Of a stretch of 64,000 nt of DNA, positions 8,821 through 18,599 are shown one piece after another. Origin of the DNA: Deltaproteobacteria bacterium. Lineage in GTDB: Bacteria > Bdellovibrionota_B > Oligoflexia > Oligoflexales > Bog-1112. Under the pieces are notes generated by a model, which worked only from the letters and a program-made list of their open reading frames with translations, was not told the origin of the DNA and searched no databases. The stretch lies in NCBI GenBank assembly GCA_020635195.1, contig JACKAG010000002.1, positions 124,001 to 188,000 of the forward strand. Direction: 5' to 3'. Made by a program: the position numbers and the translations under genes. Within the stretch, counting starts at the first letter, position 1; each line of letters opens with the position of its first letter.

Positions 8821-9011
8821 GAGGCTGGTGAGGACCGCAAAAAAACAAAGACTGGCAATGATCAGGGAAGGTTTCAGACTCTGACTCCTGAAGGATCTGC
8901 CCGGGAACAGGGCTTTTTACAGGCACAGGCCTCATCTGTTGATTTCTCTGCAATCGCTGTCATTTTAACACCGGATCTCATGTGCCGACAAGCGTGTCCT
9001 TACAGGAGCTT

Positions 9012-9995
9012 TCAGCTCTCAGTCCGGGGTATCTGGTGGAGCAGTGCTGTGGCAGCTTCTCCCGGAGATATCTGAGAGGCAAGAATCGCCTCCAGCTGTT
9101 CTTTATACGCTGGAGAATCTTGTGTTGTTCTCTGAAAGTTGTCCCAGAACTGATCGCGGATTTCATCATGAAGCCATTGAATCAGCTGATGATTTCGCTT
9201 TTCCTGAAGTTCTCCACTTTGCTCTCTGTCCCGGATCAGCCTTTCCATGCTTTCCAGGAGTTCCTTCAGTCCACGGCCTTCCTCTGAGCTGACCAGCAGT
9301 ACGGGCCTCTCCTGTGATCCCTTCTGAGGGGAATGTTTTGTGCTGGAAAAGTCAGAGGCCATCTCCTGAGCTGCGCTTCTGAGCATCCCGTCTGCTTTAT
9401 GGATCAGGATGATGTCAGCAAGTTCCAGGGCTCCTTTTTTCATTCCCTGTAATGCATCACCGGTACAGGGGACCTGCATCAGAATAAAAAGATCGGTGAC
9501 AGCAGCGACCTGATATTCAGCCTGTCCTGCTCCGATGGTTTCAACGAAGATGAGCTGGTAGCCTGCTGCATCGAGAATGGCCAGACTTTCCCGGCAGTAG
9601 CGGCTGACTCCGCCTCTCCCACCTCCTCCTGGAGATGGGCGGATAAAGGCGCGGGGGTGGACGGAGAGAGTTTCCATCCTGGTTTTGTCACCAAGCAGGC
9701 TTCCACCATGGACGGGAGAGCTGGGATCAATGGCAAGTACGGCGATTTTCATTTCGGGCTTCCGCTTCAGAAGCCAGGAGCCGAAGCATTCGATCAGACT
9801 GCTCTTTCCTGCGCCCGGGATACCGCTGATTCCGATCCGGATAGCGCGGCCATTTTTGTGACGAATCAGGCTTTGCAGCTCTCTGGATTGCTGCTGGTCT
9901 TCTGAACGCTGGCTTTCTGCCAGGGTGATTCCTTTTGCAATTGCCCGTCTTTTCCCGGAACAAATATGTTCTGCCAGCAGCTTCAGATTGTGCAT
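9012..9995 (-). CDS. meaB: Methylmalonyl-CoA mutase-associated GTPase MeaB (ArgK)
   Basis: 327 residues, the usual length. Walker A is GIPGAGKSS at 58-66. The family phrases AIDPSSPVHGGSLLGDKTRM, FIRPSPGGGGRGGVS and ETIGAGQAEYQVA, and the base-recognition region around LIHKADGM, are all present. MeaB is a G3E-family GTPase that guards adenosylcobalamin-dependent methylmalonyl-CoA mutase against inactivation and gates cofactor loading. Its ATG directly abuts the TAA of the mutase gene, with the ribosome binding site GGAGG inside the mutase's last codons, so the two are co-translated. Confidence 0.95.
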   Translation of the reverse strand: MHNLKLLAEHICSGKRRAIAKGITLAESQRSEDQQQSRELQSLIRHKNGRAIRIGISGIPGAGKSSLIECFGSWLLKRKPEMKIAVLAIDPSSPVHGGSLLGDKTRMETLSVHPRAFIRPSPGGGGRGGVSRYCRESLAILDAAGYQLIFVETIGAGQAEYQVAAVTDLFILMQVPCTGDALQGMKKGALELADIILIHKADGMLRSAAQEMASDFSSTKHSPQKGSQERPVLLVSSEEGRGLKELLESMERLIRDREQSGELQEKRNHQLIQWLHDEIRDQFWDNFQRTTQDSPAYKEQLEAILASQISPGEAATALLHQIPRTES

Positions 9996-12143
9996 TTAAC
10001 AATCCTCCTGAGCTTTCAGGAGGGTTAACATAGACAGAGCGCAGTCAGGAATTGCAGATCCCGGACCGTAAATGGCCCGGACTCCCTGATCTTTCAGGAT
10101 GCCGTAATCCTGTTCCGGGATGACGCCTCCGGCAACCACGATGATGTCTGTGGCGTCTTCTGCTGCGAGAGCCCGGATCAGTGCCGGGATGAGGGTTTTG
10201 TGACCAGCCGCCTGAGAGGACACACCGATGATATGAACGTCGTTTTCCACAGCCTGTCTGGCGGCTTCTTCCGGAGTCTGGAAGAGAGGTCCTATATCTA
10301 CGTCGAAGCCGATATCCGAAAGCCCACTGGCAGTAACGTTGGCACCCCGGTCGTGTCCGTCCTGGCCGAGCTTGGCGATCAGAATACGAGGGCGGCGGCC
10401 ATGGGCTTTGGCGAATGCTTCACTTTCCCGGACAGCCTGATCAAATCTGTCGCTATGATTCATTGCGGCTCCATAAATAGAATGAACTCCTTTAGTTGCG
10501 GTTCTGAAGCGACCAAAGACTTCTTCCAGTGCCAGGGAGACTTCGCCGACGGTTGCCCGGTTGCGCATAGCATCGATGCAGCAGGCCAGCATCCCTGATC
10601 CTTTATCGGAAGAGGCAATTTCTTTAAGGTGTCGAAGGCTACTCAGAACTTTGTCTTCATTCCTTTGTTCCCGTAGCTTCCTGAGTTTATTCATCTGTGC
10701 TTTCTGTACGGCACTGTTATCTATATCGCGGATGTCCACCTGATGTGTTTCTTCTTCATCCTTCAGCTTCAGATAGTTGACTCCAACGACGAGATCTTCC
10801 CCCCTGTCGATTCTGGCTTGTTTTCGGGTCGCGGCTTCTTCTATCCGGAGTTTCGGTAACCCTGATAAAATCGCCCGTGTCATACCACCGTGTTCTTCTG
10901 TTTCTTTTATAATGGCCCTTGCTCTGTTGCACAGATCCAGGGTCAGGGATTCCATAAAATAAGAGCCTCCGAAAGGATCTACGGTTCGGCACAGGTCACT
11001 TTCTTTCTGAAGAATGATTTGTGTATTTCTTGCGATCCGCGCAGAAAAATCACCGGGCAGTGCCATCGCTTCATCAAGGGCATTGGTATGCAGAGACTGT
11101 GTTCCTCCAAGGCCCGCAGCCATCGCCTCGATTGTGGTTCTGATGATATTGTTGTAGGGGTCCTGTGCTGTCAGGGAATAGCCTGAGGTCTGACAGTGGG
11201 TTCTGAGCATCGAGGAACGTGGGTCAGACGGAGAAAATGGTTTCAGGAATTCTGCCCATAGAGTTCTGGCTGCCCGTAACTTTGCGATTTCCATAAAAAA
11301 ATTCATGCCGATCGCGAAAAAAAACGAAAGCCGTGGAGCAAACTGATCGACGCTGAGTCCCTGTTCAAGAGCTGCCCTGACATATTCAATCCCGTCCGCT
11401 ATGGTGTATGCCAGTTCCAGCGCTGAGTCAGCCCCGGCTTCCTGCATATGATAACCACTGATACTGATGCTGTTATAGTGAGGCATGTGGCGGGATGTGT
11501 ATCCGATAATATCAGAAACAATCTGCATGGAAGCATGTGGCGGATAGATATAAGTATTCCGGACCATGTATTCTTTCAGGATATCATTCTGAATGGTTCC
11601 GGATAAAGCTTCCTGTGCAACACCCTGTTCTTCTGCGGCAACAATGTAGGCAGCAAGAACAGGAAGAACAGCTCCGTTCATAGTCATGGACACACTCATT
11701 TTATCGAGTGGAATTCCGTCGAACAGAATTTTCATATCTTCAACACTATCGATGGCAACACCTGCTTTGCCCACATCTCCTGTGACCCGGGGGTGATCCG
11801 AATCATAGCCACGGTGAGTGGGAAGGTCGAAAGCGACACTTAATCCTTTCTGACCTGCGGCCAGATTTTTTTTATAGAAAAGATTGGATTCTTCTGCGGT
11901 GGAAAATCCAGCATATTGTCGGATGGTCCATGGATGTCCGGTATACATAGTGGCTCTGGGGCCTCTGGTAAAAGGAGAGACACCCGGAAAGGATTCCTGA
12001 TAGCCCCTCTGGCTGAGATCGGCGGATGTATAAAGATTCTGGATGGGGATTCCTTCTGGTGACATCCAGCTGTCTGCTTGTTGATTTGATTTTTTCCGCT
12101 CTTTTCTGGCCAATTCCTGCCACTGCCGGAATGAGTCAGCCAC
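9996..12143 (-). CDS. scpA: Methylmalonyl-CoA mutase, single-chain, B12-dependent
   Basis: 715 residues, near the 714 of E. coli Sbm. It interconverts (R)-methylmalonyl-CoA and succinyl-CoA, linking propionate, odd-chain fatty acid and branched amino-acid breakdown to the TCA cycle. The substrate barrel has the family phrases [33 protein letters not shown] and [10 protein letters not shown]. The C-terminal cobalamin domain has DGHDRG with His597 as the lower axial ligand, then SSQAAGH and VVAGG. The GTG at 12143 is preferred because AGGAGG lies six bases before it; the longer TTG reading to 12209 lacks one. Operon with meaB. Together with FadE nearby this indicates active acyl-CoA catabolism. 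Confidence 0.95.
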   Translation of the reverse strand: MADSFRQWQELARKERKKSNQQADSWMSPEGIPIQNLYTSADLSQRGYQESFPGVSPFTRGPRATMYTGHPWTIRQYAGFSTAEESNLFYKKNLAAGQKGLSVAFDLPTHRGYDSDHPRVTGDVGKAGVAIDSVEDMKILFDGIPLDKMSVSMTMNGAVLPVLAAYIVAAEEQGVAQEALSGTIQNDILKEYMVRNTYIYPPHASMQIVSDIIGYTSRHMPHYNSISISGYHMQEAGADSALELAYTIADGIEYVRAALEQGLSVDQFAPRLSFFFAIGMNFFMEIAKLRAARTLWAEFLKPFSPSDPRSSMLRTHCQTSGYSLTAQDPYNNIIRTTIEAMAAGLGGTQSLHTNALDEAMALPGDFSARIARNTQIILQKESDLCRTVDPFGGSYFMESLTLDLCNRARAIIKETEEHGGMTRAILSGLPKLRIEEAATRKQARIDRGEDLVVGVNYLKLKDEEETHQVDIRDIDNSAVQKAQMNKLRKLREQRNEDKVLSSLRHLKEIASSDKGSGMLACCIDAMRNRATVGEVSLALEEVFGRFRTATKGVHSIYGAAMNHSDRFDQAVRESEAFAKAHGRRPRILIAKLGQDGHDRGANVTASGLSDIGFDVDIGPLFQTPEEAARQAVENDVHIIGVSSQAAGHKTLIPALIRALAAEDATDIIVVAGGVIPEQDYGILKDQGVRAIYGPGSAIPDCALSMLTLLKAQEDC

Positions 12144-12373
12144 GTGATACCTCCTCAGGGCTCTGTTTCGGGAATATGATGTTTCTTCTGATTCGCCGTT
12201 CGTTGCCAAATCATGAGAGATGTCCGGAGTTCTTTAAAAATGATAACCAGAAAGCTGTGTGTTCTGCCAGTCCGAAAACATTCTCAGGAAAAGTCCGGAT
12301 GATCCTGTCATCATACGGTATGGAGGTCCGGTAATGATGGGTTTCATTCCGGAAACAAGGGGGAAAGTGATTG

Positions 12374-13312
12374 ATGATCAGCAATTGTCTGACAAACCTG
12401 CGTCTGTTGATTCTTTTTTCTGTGATATGTAGCATTCTGACCTGTTTTCCGCAGTATATCCTGGCATCCTCTGCAACAGGTTCGCGGAGTCATGATAGCA
12501 AAATTTTCCGGAAATTTCTGAGCCAGCTCTTCGAAGTAGAAAGCAGCTTCAACCGGACAGGGGGGAGTATGCTTGAGCCTTTATCTCCGGAAATATGGCA
12601 GAATATGGATATCGGTTTTGCTGCGATATCAGATCGCCTCCCTTCGGCACTGAAAGATCCTCTAAAACAAAAGTTTTTGTCGGTGCAGAATTATCGCCTT
12701 ATGAAACACAGTGGGGCCGGGATTGAGGAGGCCAGAGCCTTCCGGCATGCTCTGCTGGAGATGTTTGCTGTCGAAGATGCTCCTGCTTTATCTCCTGATT
12801 TTCAGACAGGGAAACGTCTGTATCAGCGGGACTGTCAGTCCTGTCATGGGTCTGTTGGTGCGGGAGATGGTCCTTTGTCTCCTCGTCTTCCATACAAAAT
12901 CATGGATTTCAGACATCCTGAGAGCCTCAGAAGTCAGAGTCCTTTGATGGTGTTAAATCTTCTGCTTGAGGGCAGCGAAAATCGCAGAATGCCCTCTTTT
13001 GCCTCGGTTTATTCACATGATGAAATGCGCAGTCTTAGTTTTTATGTTCCCTGTCTGCGGCTTCAGGGCGAGGCTGCTTCCGGGAGTGAGCTGACAGCGT
13101 GGAAGAAGCTGCCTTCACTTGTCCGGGATCGCCTGGCTCAGGAGGGGCTCAGCTTATCTTTCTTATCACGGCGAACAGATCAGGAGTTGTTGCTGTGGAG
13201 GAAAAAATTACGGAAAGAGTCGCAAGAAGAAGATTTTCCGGATTATCTCAGCCTGCTTCCGGCCTTGCGCTGCGGCGCTGCTTTTTCAGGAGAGTTGCTC
13301 AGAAAGCAGTAG
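12374..13312 (+). CDS. Exported mono-heme cytochrome c
   Basis: 312 residues. GGGGG at 12359-12363 serves either the TTG at 12371 or this ATG; the ATG is chosen. A signal peptide at about 10-35 ends in ILASSA. One heme-binding CQSCH motif lies near residue 154, followed by GSVGAGDGP and, 60 residues on, ENRRMPSFASVYS, whose Met is the likely distal ligand. This is the class I cytochrome c arrangement. The N-terminal 140 residues before the heme are not recognised. The cytochrome acts in the periplasm as an electron carrier, partner unknown. It is divergent from the mutase operon. Confidence 0.8.
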   Translation: MISNCLTNLRLLILFSVICSILTCFPQYILASSATGSRSHDSKIFRKFLSQLFEVESSFNRTGGSMLEPLSPEIWQNMDIGFAAISDRLPSALKDPLKQKFLSVQNYRLMKHSGAGIEEARAFRHALLEMFAVEDAPALSPDFQTGKRLYQRDCQSCHGSVGAGDGPLSPRLPYKIMDFRHPESLRSQSPLMVLNLLLEGSENRRMPSFASVYSHDEMRSLSFYVPCLRLQGEAASGSELTAWKKLPSLVRDRLAQEGLSLSFLSRRTDQELLLWRKKLRKESQEEDFPDYLSLLPALRCGAAFSGELLRKQ

Positions 13313-13472
13313 GGCAGATGTGTTTTGTCTGCTTCATCTGTTGATCGTAAGTGAAATACTTCTGACCTTTTACTTGTGATTACGGATCACAGTCTTGCCG
13401 TGAGGCTGGGTGGATGCGAACGGTAGGACTGGAATTTTTGTTGTGGGTTTGTAAGTATATTCACGTCCTGGT

Positions 13473-14918
13473 ATGACTGGAAATTCAGATTTGTATAATA
13501 ATATGATGAGGCGGTTTATGGTCCTGTACCTGAAGCGCATGGTCGTTTCTGTTCTCTCGTTTGCCTGCTTTATTTCCTGTGGAGTGGATAACGGCCCTCA
13601 GGAATCACAGGAATCACAGGAAAAGGTCTGGAAATATGAGTATGAACACCCCACGGGTCATCCTCTTATTCTGCATCTGGCAGATCCTGACTGTGCAGAG
13701 AACGGAGATGTTCTTGCTGATATGGAAGATGTCAGCGTGTGGATGGCTGTCAGTGACGAAGATTCTCTGAAGATCGCACCTCTTCATTATTCACTGCACG
13801 GTTTTTCCGGAAATGGGTTGTCGGATCATAAGACGGGGGTCACTGCTTTTTATCATCATGCCCGGGTGATTAATAGTTCATATCAGGGAATTCAGGAGCA
13901 GTCGGCGCGGACTCCGATGAAATTCTGCCGACGATCTTATCCCAGAGACAGCGCAGAAAATGCTGCATTAGCGGTTGCTGTTGCTCTGAAAGTGGGTTCG
14001 GATTTTTATCGCGCCCTTGCTCCTGAGAGGAGTCCGGGTCCATTTCGGGTGCTGATGCAACCCGATTACTTTTATGAGACAAAGAAAAATCAGAGCACAC
14101 TTTTCCGGAGCAGAAAGCCACACAATGCTTACTGGATGAAAAATATCAGGACAGGAGAAGAAAGCCTGCTGTTTATGCCGCTGACATCTGCAGAGCCTGA
14201 TGCAAACCGTTTCTGGGAGCAGCCTGCAGTTGCGATTCATGAACAGGGGCATAGTCTTTTTTATCGGATTCGTTCTGCGGCTCCTTTCTGGAGGGACAGG
14301 AATGATGAGGAAGGTACAGGGATACGATATGACAAAGGACTTGAGGAAGGATTCTCGGATATATTCGCATGGTTGGCAGTGAGATATGCTGCGATGTCAG
14401 AGAAGATGTTTGAGGGCGAAGAAAGGCTCTATCTGTCCGCTTCTGATTGGAAGACGGCTGCCAATCGTCTGATGTCAGTTTATTGGCACTATACAAGGAA
14501 TGGAGCTCGTCAGAAATCTTTCAGTCACGCCTTCTTTTCAGAGGAAGGGGCTGATGGACTGTTCGGGGATGATCCTCATGCGATTGGTGCGGTCTTTGCT
14601 CATCTGTTTTATAAATATTTGATTTTTAAGGAAGAGGAGTCTCTGTTGCGATATCGCTATCTTGGCAGGTTCTTGCTGGACTGGGCAGAACGCAGCTTCT
14701 CTGATCCTGTCATGATTCATGAAGGAGAGGACCCTTATTTTCTTCTGATGCAGAAAGCGATGACGATATTTGCTGAAAAAGTTCTGCGGTTTTATCATTC
14801 GCGTCTTTCTGAGACAGGAAGAGAGATTCTCTGTCAATCTCTGGCACAGGATCTTGATCACTTTGTTCATATCGATTCTTTGTCGGATTGTCGCAGGGTG
14901 GATGCCGGAGAACTCTGA
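13473..14918 (+). CDS. Putative lipoprotein metalloprotease, thermolysin-like zinc site
   Basis: 481 residues. A basic start and hydrophobic segment end in ACFISCG, so Cys36 is a possible lipidation site. HEQGH at 256-260 gives zinc ligands His256 and His260 with Glu257 as catalytic base. GLEEGFSDIFAW at 289-300 aligns with the NEAISDIFG element of thermolysin, giving Glu292 as third ligand and Asp296 as support. That combination is diagnostic of gluzincins (M4/M36 type), although the rest of the protein does not recall a named family. Starts at 13503 or 13518 are also possible, since no strong ribosome binding site marks 13473. Likely anchored in the outer membrane or periplasm. QESQESQE near residue 44 is a codon-level repeat. 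Confidence 0.7.
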   Translation: MTGNSDLYNNMMRRFMVLYLKRMVVSVLSFACFISCGVDNGPQESQESQEKVWKYEYEHPTGHPLILHLADPDCAENGDVLADMEDVSVWMAVSDEDSLKIAPLHYSLHGFSGNGLSDHKTGVTAFYHHARVINSSYQGIQEQSARTPMKFCRRSYPRDSAENAALAVAVALKVGSDFYRALAPERSPGPFRVLMQPDYFYETKKNQSTLFRSRKPHNAYWMKNIRTGEESLLFMPLTSAEPDANRFWEQPAVAIHEQGHSLFYRIRSAAPFWRDRNDEEGTGIRYDKGLEEGFSDIFAWLAVRYAAMSEKMFEGEERLYLSASDWKTAANRLMSVYWHYTRNGARQKSFSHAFFSEEGADGLFGDDPHAIGAVFAHLFYKYLIFKEEESLLRYRYLGRFLLDWAERSFSDPVMIHEGEDPYFLLMQKAMTIFAEKVLRFYHSRLSETGREILCQSLAQDLDHFVHIDSLSDCRRVDAGEL

Positions 14919-15050
14919 GCCGGATTTTTTTTAGCGCAAAGATCAGGACCTGCTGGGGCACAGATATGGGAAAAAAGCAGGACTTGTATCTTTGAGCGGG
15001 GCTTAGTGTGGAATGAGTTTGCAACTGTAGTAAAAAATAAGAGGGATAGC

Positions 15051-15173
15051 ATGGAAACTCAAAACCGTTCCGTAGCAGGCATCCGGGTGAAGCGGCTGAA
15101 TCAGAAGAGTCGGGATCAGAGCAGGCAGAGCCCGATTCATGCGGATTCGACCTGTGTTCGGGAAGATGGGTAG
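15051..15173 (+). CDS. Possible 40-residue basic peptide
   Basis: An ATG at 15051 has GAGGG six bases upstream and opens a 40-codon frame (METQNRSVAGIRVKRL to CVREDG). It is basic and polar with no signal or motif, and ends 6 bp before the convergent deacylase gene stops. Only the ribosome binding site supports it; it could be chance. Confidence 0.2.
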   Translation: METQNRSVAGIRVKRLNQKSRDQSRQSPIHADSTCVREDG

Positions 15174-15179
15174 GGAGGC

Positions 15180-16196
15180 TTATCGGCTGTCTGGCAGCTC
15201 TTTTTCTGATATTTTTCTGATAATCCGGTATAGCTCATAAGGTTCGGCAGAAGAGGCAGGTGCTGGATCAGAGTACTTTGGAAATAATATTTTTCCTGAA
15301 GCTTCAGCGAGCATAGGCTTGCCTCCGATCTGACCGAGAGTATCGCCTTTGCTAACCTCCCGAAAGTTATACCAGCCATGATCTAATCGTGCCTGATCTT
15401 TCAGGTGGACCCGCCGGACAGCACTCCATGTATACAGCGGGGCTCTGGCTTTTGCAGGTGGTGTCAGATTTGCGGTATACGGGATGAGGTCGTGCCTGCG
15501 CCGGATCAGGCCAAGGGCTCTTGTGATCAGAAAAAACCCAAAACTGCTCTGGTATGGATCGATCCCTTTCAGCCCCATTTCAATGGTAATGCCGGTTCCG
15601 CCATTCTGATTATGAAATTCATCAGAGCAGCAGCCTTCACTGGAAAAACTTTCTTTCCAGTGTGTGACAATTGGGATTCCTGGTAGCAACTCTCTGGCAA
15701 ACTGATAGCTTTCTGCTGTATAGGGAAAAATAAAAAACGGGCTGCTACTTTTCTGGCTGGTCTGATGCAGATCTATATAATACTGAGATATTCTAAGAAG
15801 TTTCTCTAGCTGAGCAGCCCTTATGGGTTCATGCAGTTTTTTTTCAGGAAAGGCAAAACTGCGGTTAAGGTCTCTTTCAAGATAGCGGCTGTTTTTCAGG
15901 GCAGCTTCGGGGTTGCCCAGGGCCAGGCCGATGGGGATTTCGAGGAAGTGGGGCGAAGAGATCAGAAGATTCAGAAAGTCGTTAATGCTGGCAAGCCCGC
16001 CGGTTTCATCTCCGTGAATCAGAGCACTTATTGTCAGAGGCAGAGTTCTGTCATGGACCTGATGAAGAATCGGATTTTCCGGGCTGATGGTATAAACATA
16101 AGGGGCCAGTTCTTTGACCGTGAGCACTTTTGCCAGATTGTTCATCTGGAGGGTAAATCGTTCGAGTTCCTGATGAATGCTGTCAGAACTCCACAT
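15180..16196 (-). CDS. Succinylglutamate desuccinylase/aspartoacylase family (M14-type) protein
   Basis: 338 residues. Zinc ligands typical of the AstE/AspA group are visible: HGDETGG with His61 and Glu64, the substrate motif DLNRSF (109-114), and DLHQT with His144. TIEMG at 204-208 supplies the likely catalytic Glu206. The family hydrolyses N-acyl amino acids or related amides in the cytoplasm. The C-terminal 80 residues form the small beta domain seen in AstE-like proteins (EVSKGDTLGQIGGKP). Succinylglutamate as substrate would need the ast pathway, which is not present here, so the substrate is open. Confidence 0.8.
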   Translation of the reverse strand: MWSSDSIHQELERFTLQMNNLAKVLTVKELAPYVYTISPENPILHQVHDRTLPLTISALIHGDETGGLASINDFLNLLISSPHFLEIPIGLALGNPEAALKNSRYLERDLNRSFAFPEKKLHEPIRAAQLEKLLRISQYYIDLHQTSQKSSSPFFIFPYTAESYQFARELLPGIPIVTHWKESFSSEGCCSDEFHNQNGGTGITIEMGLKGIDPYQSSFGFFLITRALGLIRRRHDLIPYTANLTPPAKARAPLYTWSAVRRVHLKDQARLDHGWYNFREVSKGDTLGQIGGKPMLAEASGKILFPKYSDPAPASSAEPYELYRIIRKISEKELPDSR

Positions 16197-16268
16197 GTGT
16201 AATTTCCTTCTTATATAGTCTTTTCAGAGACAGAGTGATGTGCATGACATAACAAAGACTCTTTTTGT

Positions 16269-16289
16269 CATGCTATCATGTATAGCATG
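16269..16289. promoter_or_regulatory. Perfect 8-bp inverted repeat between divergent genes
   Basis: CATGCTAT-N5-ATAGCATG lies 73 bp upstream of the deacylase start and 60 bp upstream of the lipoprotein at 16349. Size and place fit an operator for a dimeric regulator. No T-run follows, so a terminator is less likely. Confidence 0.4.
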
Positions 16290-16348
16290 GAGCTGTAATT
16301 TTGAATCGTAGCTCCTGACAAACAGAAGATTTTTTCCGGGAGATAATA

Positions 16349-16645
16349 GTGAGGAGGCTTTTCTTTTTTGTATGGTTGTCCTTGCTTCTTCTCTCCTGTG
16401 ATCCGGAAGGTCGGAAAGACTGTGCCTGGGTTCTTGAACCTGAGCCTGATCTGAAGGGGAAAGTTCAGGAGGGTTATATTCCTGTCTGCGCCAGAAATCG
16501 CCGAACGATGAAACAGGACTGTCGTCTGCAGCTGCGCCCAGAGCAGATCAGCGAGTATACGGGTAAAAAATTCCGATATTCGGACCTTCAGGTTGTTTCC
16601 GTTGCGCTACCACGGACCATTCGCTCTCTGAAGTTTTGTGAGTGA
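16349..16645 (+). CDS. Small lipoprotein, unknown function
   Basis: 98 residues with a GTG start. The signal MRRLFFFVWLSLLLLSCDP ends in the lipobox LLSC (Cys17); Asp at +2 would be the inner-membrane retention signal by the E. coli rule, which may not hold here. The mature part has four further Cys (KDCAW, PVCAR, QDCRL, KFCE), enough for two disulfides. No family recognised. Its stop lies one base from the end of the convergent phosphofructokinase gene. Confidence 0.65.
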   Translation: MRRLFFFVWLSLLLLSCDPEGRKDCAWVLEPEPDLKGKVQEGYIPVCARNRRTMKQDCRLQLRPEQISEYTGKKFRYSDLQVVSVALPRTIRSLKFCE

Positions 16646-16646
16646 T

Positions 16647-17711
16647 CTATCGTCCAAGGCAGATGCCGAGTCCTTCTGCAGCTTTCAGAAGCTGATCATC
16701 AGAGCTGATTTTTCTCCTGGAGTTTGCGCTGATATCAGAAAAAGGAATATGGGTGATACGGTCGCCTTTTTTGATGACCATCTGATTGTGCAGACCCTGC
16801 GCCAGCAAGTCGATGGCGTGAATCCCCATCTGACTGGCCAGAAGCCGATCCTGCGGGTTGGGCTGTCCTCCTCTTTGCAGATGTCCAAGGACAGTGACCC
16901 GGGTTTCCATTCCGGTCTCCTTCTGAAGCCGGATACCCACTATCTGGCCAATACCTCCCAGAACCTGACGGCCATCTGGTGTCGTCTGAAATTGCTGTGT
17001 CTGCTCTCCTGCGGGAACAGCTCCTTCTGAGACTACGATCAGAGAGAAGTTGCGCCCCAGTTTTTTGCGAAAATTAATTTTGCTGATGATGGAATCCCAT
17101 GAGAAAGGGATCTCGGGGATAAGGACAACATTGCAGCCTCCGGCAACCCCTCCATGTAGTGCGATATAGCCTGAATCTCTGCCCATGACTTCCAGAATCA
17201 TGATTCTGTCATGGGATTCTGCCGTGGAACGCAGGCGATGGACAGAATCTGCGACGAGATCAACGCAGCTGGAAAAGCCTATCGTCGTATCTGTCCCCGG
17301 CAGATCATTGTCAATGGTTTTTGGAATTCCGATGACTGGGATTCCAGCCTGGATCAGCTGAGAAGACATCCCCTGGGTCCCCTCACCTCCGATGACAATC
17401 AGGGCATCGAGTTTCAGCTCGTCAAATCCTTCTTTGGTCAGCTGAAGTTTATGGTCTCCGTCAGCTCCTGAAAAGCAGCACCCTCTGTTAAAGGTCCCGA
17501 GGATGGTTCCTCCCCGATGGAGGATATCCATCACATCAGTATTTTTCAGAGGGATGGTGCGCATGGGACGATCCTGAAGGCCATTAAAACTGTCAAGAAT
17601 TCCAGTGAATTCCATTTGGTGATTCCGGATTCCGTGTTTGACAGCAGCCCGGATAGCGGCATTGAGTCCCGGGCAGTCACCTCCACCTGTACAAATACCA
17701 ATTTTCATCAC
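16647..17711 (-). CDS. pfkA: 6-phosphofructokinase, predicted ATP-dependent
   Basis: 354 residues; phosphorylates fructose 6-phosphate in glycolysis. Visible family motifs are GGDCPGLNAAIR at 10-21, GGEGT at 108-112, PKTIDND at 130-136 with catalytic Asp134, MGRDSGYIA, and GHLQRGG. The residues that separate donors correspond to Gly111 and Lys131 (E. coli positions 104 and 124). Gly at the first goes with ATP use, whereas Asp there would indicate pyrophosphate; Lys at the second is typical of the group III enzymes such as those of actinomycetes. The start is GTG at 17711 or the ATG next to it, behind GGAG. Confidence 0.9.
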   Translation of the reverse strand: MMKIGICTGGGDCPGLNAAIRAAVKHGIRNHQMEFTGILDSFNGLQDRPMRTIPLKNTDVMDILHRGGTILGTFNRGCCFSGADGDHKLQLTKEGFDELKLDALIVIGGEGTQGMSSQLIQAGIPVIGIPKTIDNDLPGTDTTIGFSSCVDLVADSVHRLRSTAESHDRIMILEVMGRDSGYIALHGGVAGGCNVVLIPEIPFSWDSIISKINFRKKLGRNFSLIVVSEGAVPAGEQTQQFQTTPDGRQVLGGIGQIVGIRLQKETGMETRVTVLGHLQRGGQPNPQDRLLASQMGIHAIDLLAQGLHNQMVIKKGDRITHIPFSDISANSRRKISSDDQLLKAAEGLGICLGR

Positions 17712-17820
17712 AAAATTTATCTCCGAAAGATCAGGTGTCTTTGTTTTCTCTCTCTGTTTGGCTGTATTTCTTTATATTATGATCCGGCACAGGAGCTCTG
17801 ACCAGAGCAGGATAAAAATA

Positions 17821-18534
17821 TCAGGGCTGCTCTTGCTGCTGCTGTGCAGGTATCTTTTTCCTGGTCAGGTTTCTGAAGGCAGAAATGAGCTTATGGTGCT
17901 GTTCTGTTTTCAGTTCTCTGTCTTTGTCTTTTTTTTCTGCATGTTGATTAGGTTCTTCTGTTTCAAAACTGAGAAGCTGTTGAAAACCTGTTGAGGATTT
18001 TTTCAGGTGAATGTAGTGGTAGCGATATCCGTCCATAAGAGGAATTGTATTCTGGAACTCTTCTTCGGGAAAGTGCTCACTTGCTTCAAGAAACATCTTT
18101 ATCTGCTCTTTGTTGACCTCTTTCTGAGGCAATATGACACTACTGCTGCTTTCTGGCCAGCGAATGTCGGGAGCAATATAAAAAACCCGGATCGTTTGTT
18201 TGTCTTCATATTCTGTGCCTGAGGTGATCAGCCAATGTCCCTGACCAGCTCCGGCAAAGCCGCCACTGGAAAACAGGCACCAGATTTCTCCGGTCCAGCC
18301 TTCCTTATGCTGGCTCAGGAGCCATTTTTGTAACCATGCCTCATAGGGATAGGCGGGCTGTTGTTTTTTTTCCGAAGGCTCTTCGGACTTCAGTTTAACG
18401 GAGGATTTGCCTGAGGTAAAACCCTGGCTGATACAAGAGACGAGCAGGAGCGGGAAGAGCCTCAGGCCAAGGTTCTTCGCAAGTCCGATGAGCCCTGTCT
18501 TATGACTGTATACTGATCTGATGCGACACATCAT
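17821..18534 (-). CDS. Putative lipoprotein, unknown function
   Basis: 237 residues. A long basic N-terminus leads into LGLRLFPLLLVSCIS, where Cys34 follows a usable lipobox (LVSC). The mature protein has a central part rich in Trp, Gly and aromatic residues (WTGEIWCLFSSGGFAGAG) and a highly charged tail ending in poly-Gln (QQQQEQP). No family is recognised. Start codons ATG-ATG follow TGAGG. It is flanked on the same strand by pfkA downstream and a beta-barrel gene upstream. Confidence 0.6.
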   Translation of the reverse strand: MMCRIRSVYSHKTGLIGLAKNLGLRLFPLLLVSCISQGFTSGKSSVKLKSEEPSEKKQQPAYPYEAWLQKWLLSQHKEGWTGEIWCLFSSGGFAGAGQGHWLITSGTEYEDKQTIRVFYIAPDIRWPESSSSVILPQKEVNKEQIKMFLEASEHFPEEEFQNTIPLMDGYRYHYIHLKKSSTGFQQLLSFETEEPNQHAEKKDKDRELKTEQHHKLISAFRNLTRKKIPAQQQQEQP

Positions 18535-18599
18535 AATCTGGCCTCAGATAAATGTTGAGATGAAAGACGAAGATAATAAAGTTGCCGTTTTATTGTATA

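Noticed and set aside
15051..15173. Idea that the 40-codon frame is a regulatory leader peptide
   Set aside because: It is convergent with the next gene and lacks repeated codons or attenuator stems; kept only as a low-confidence frame.
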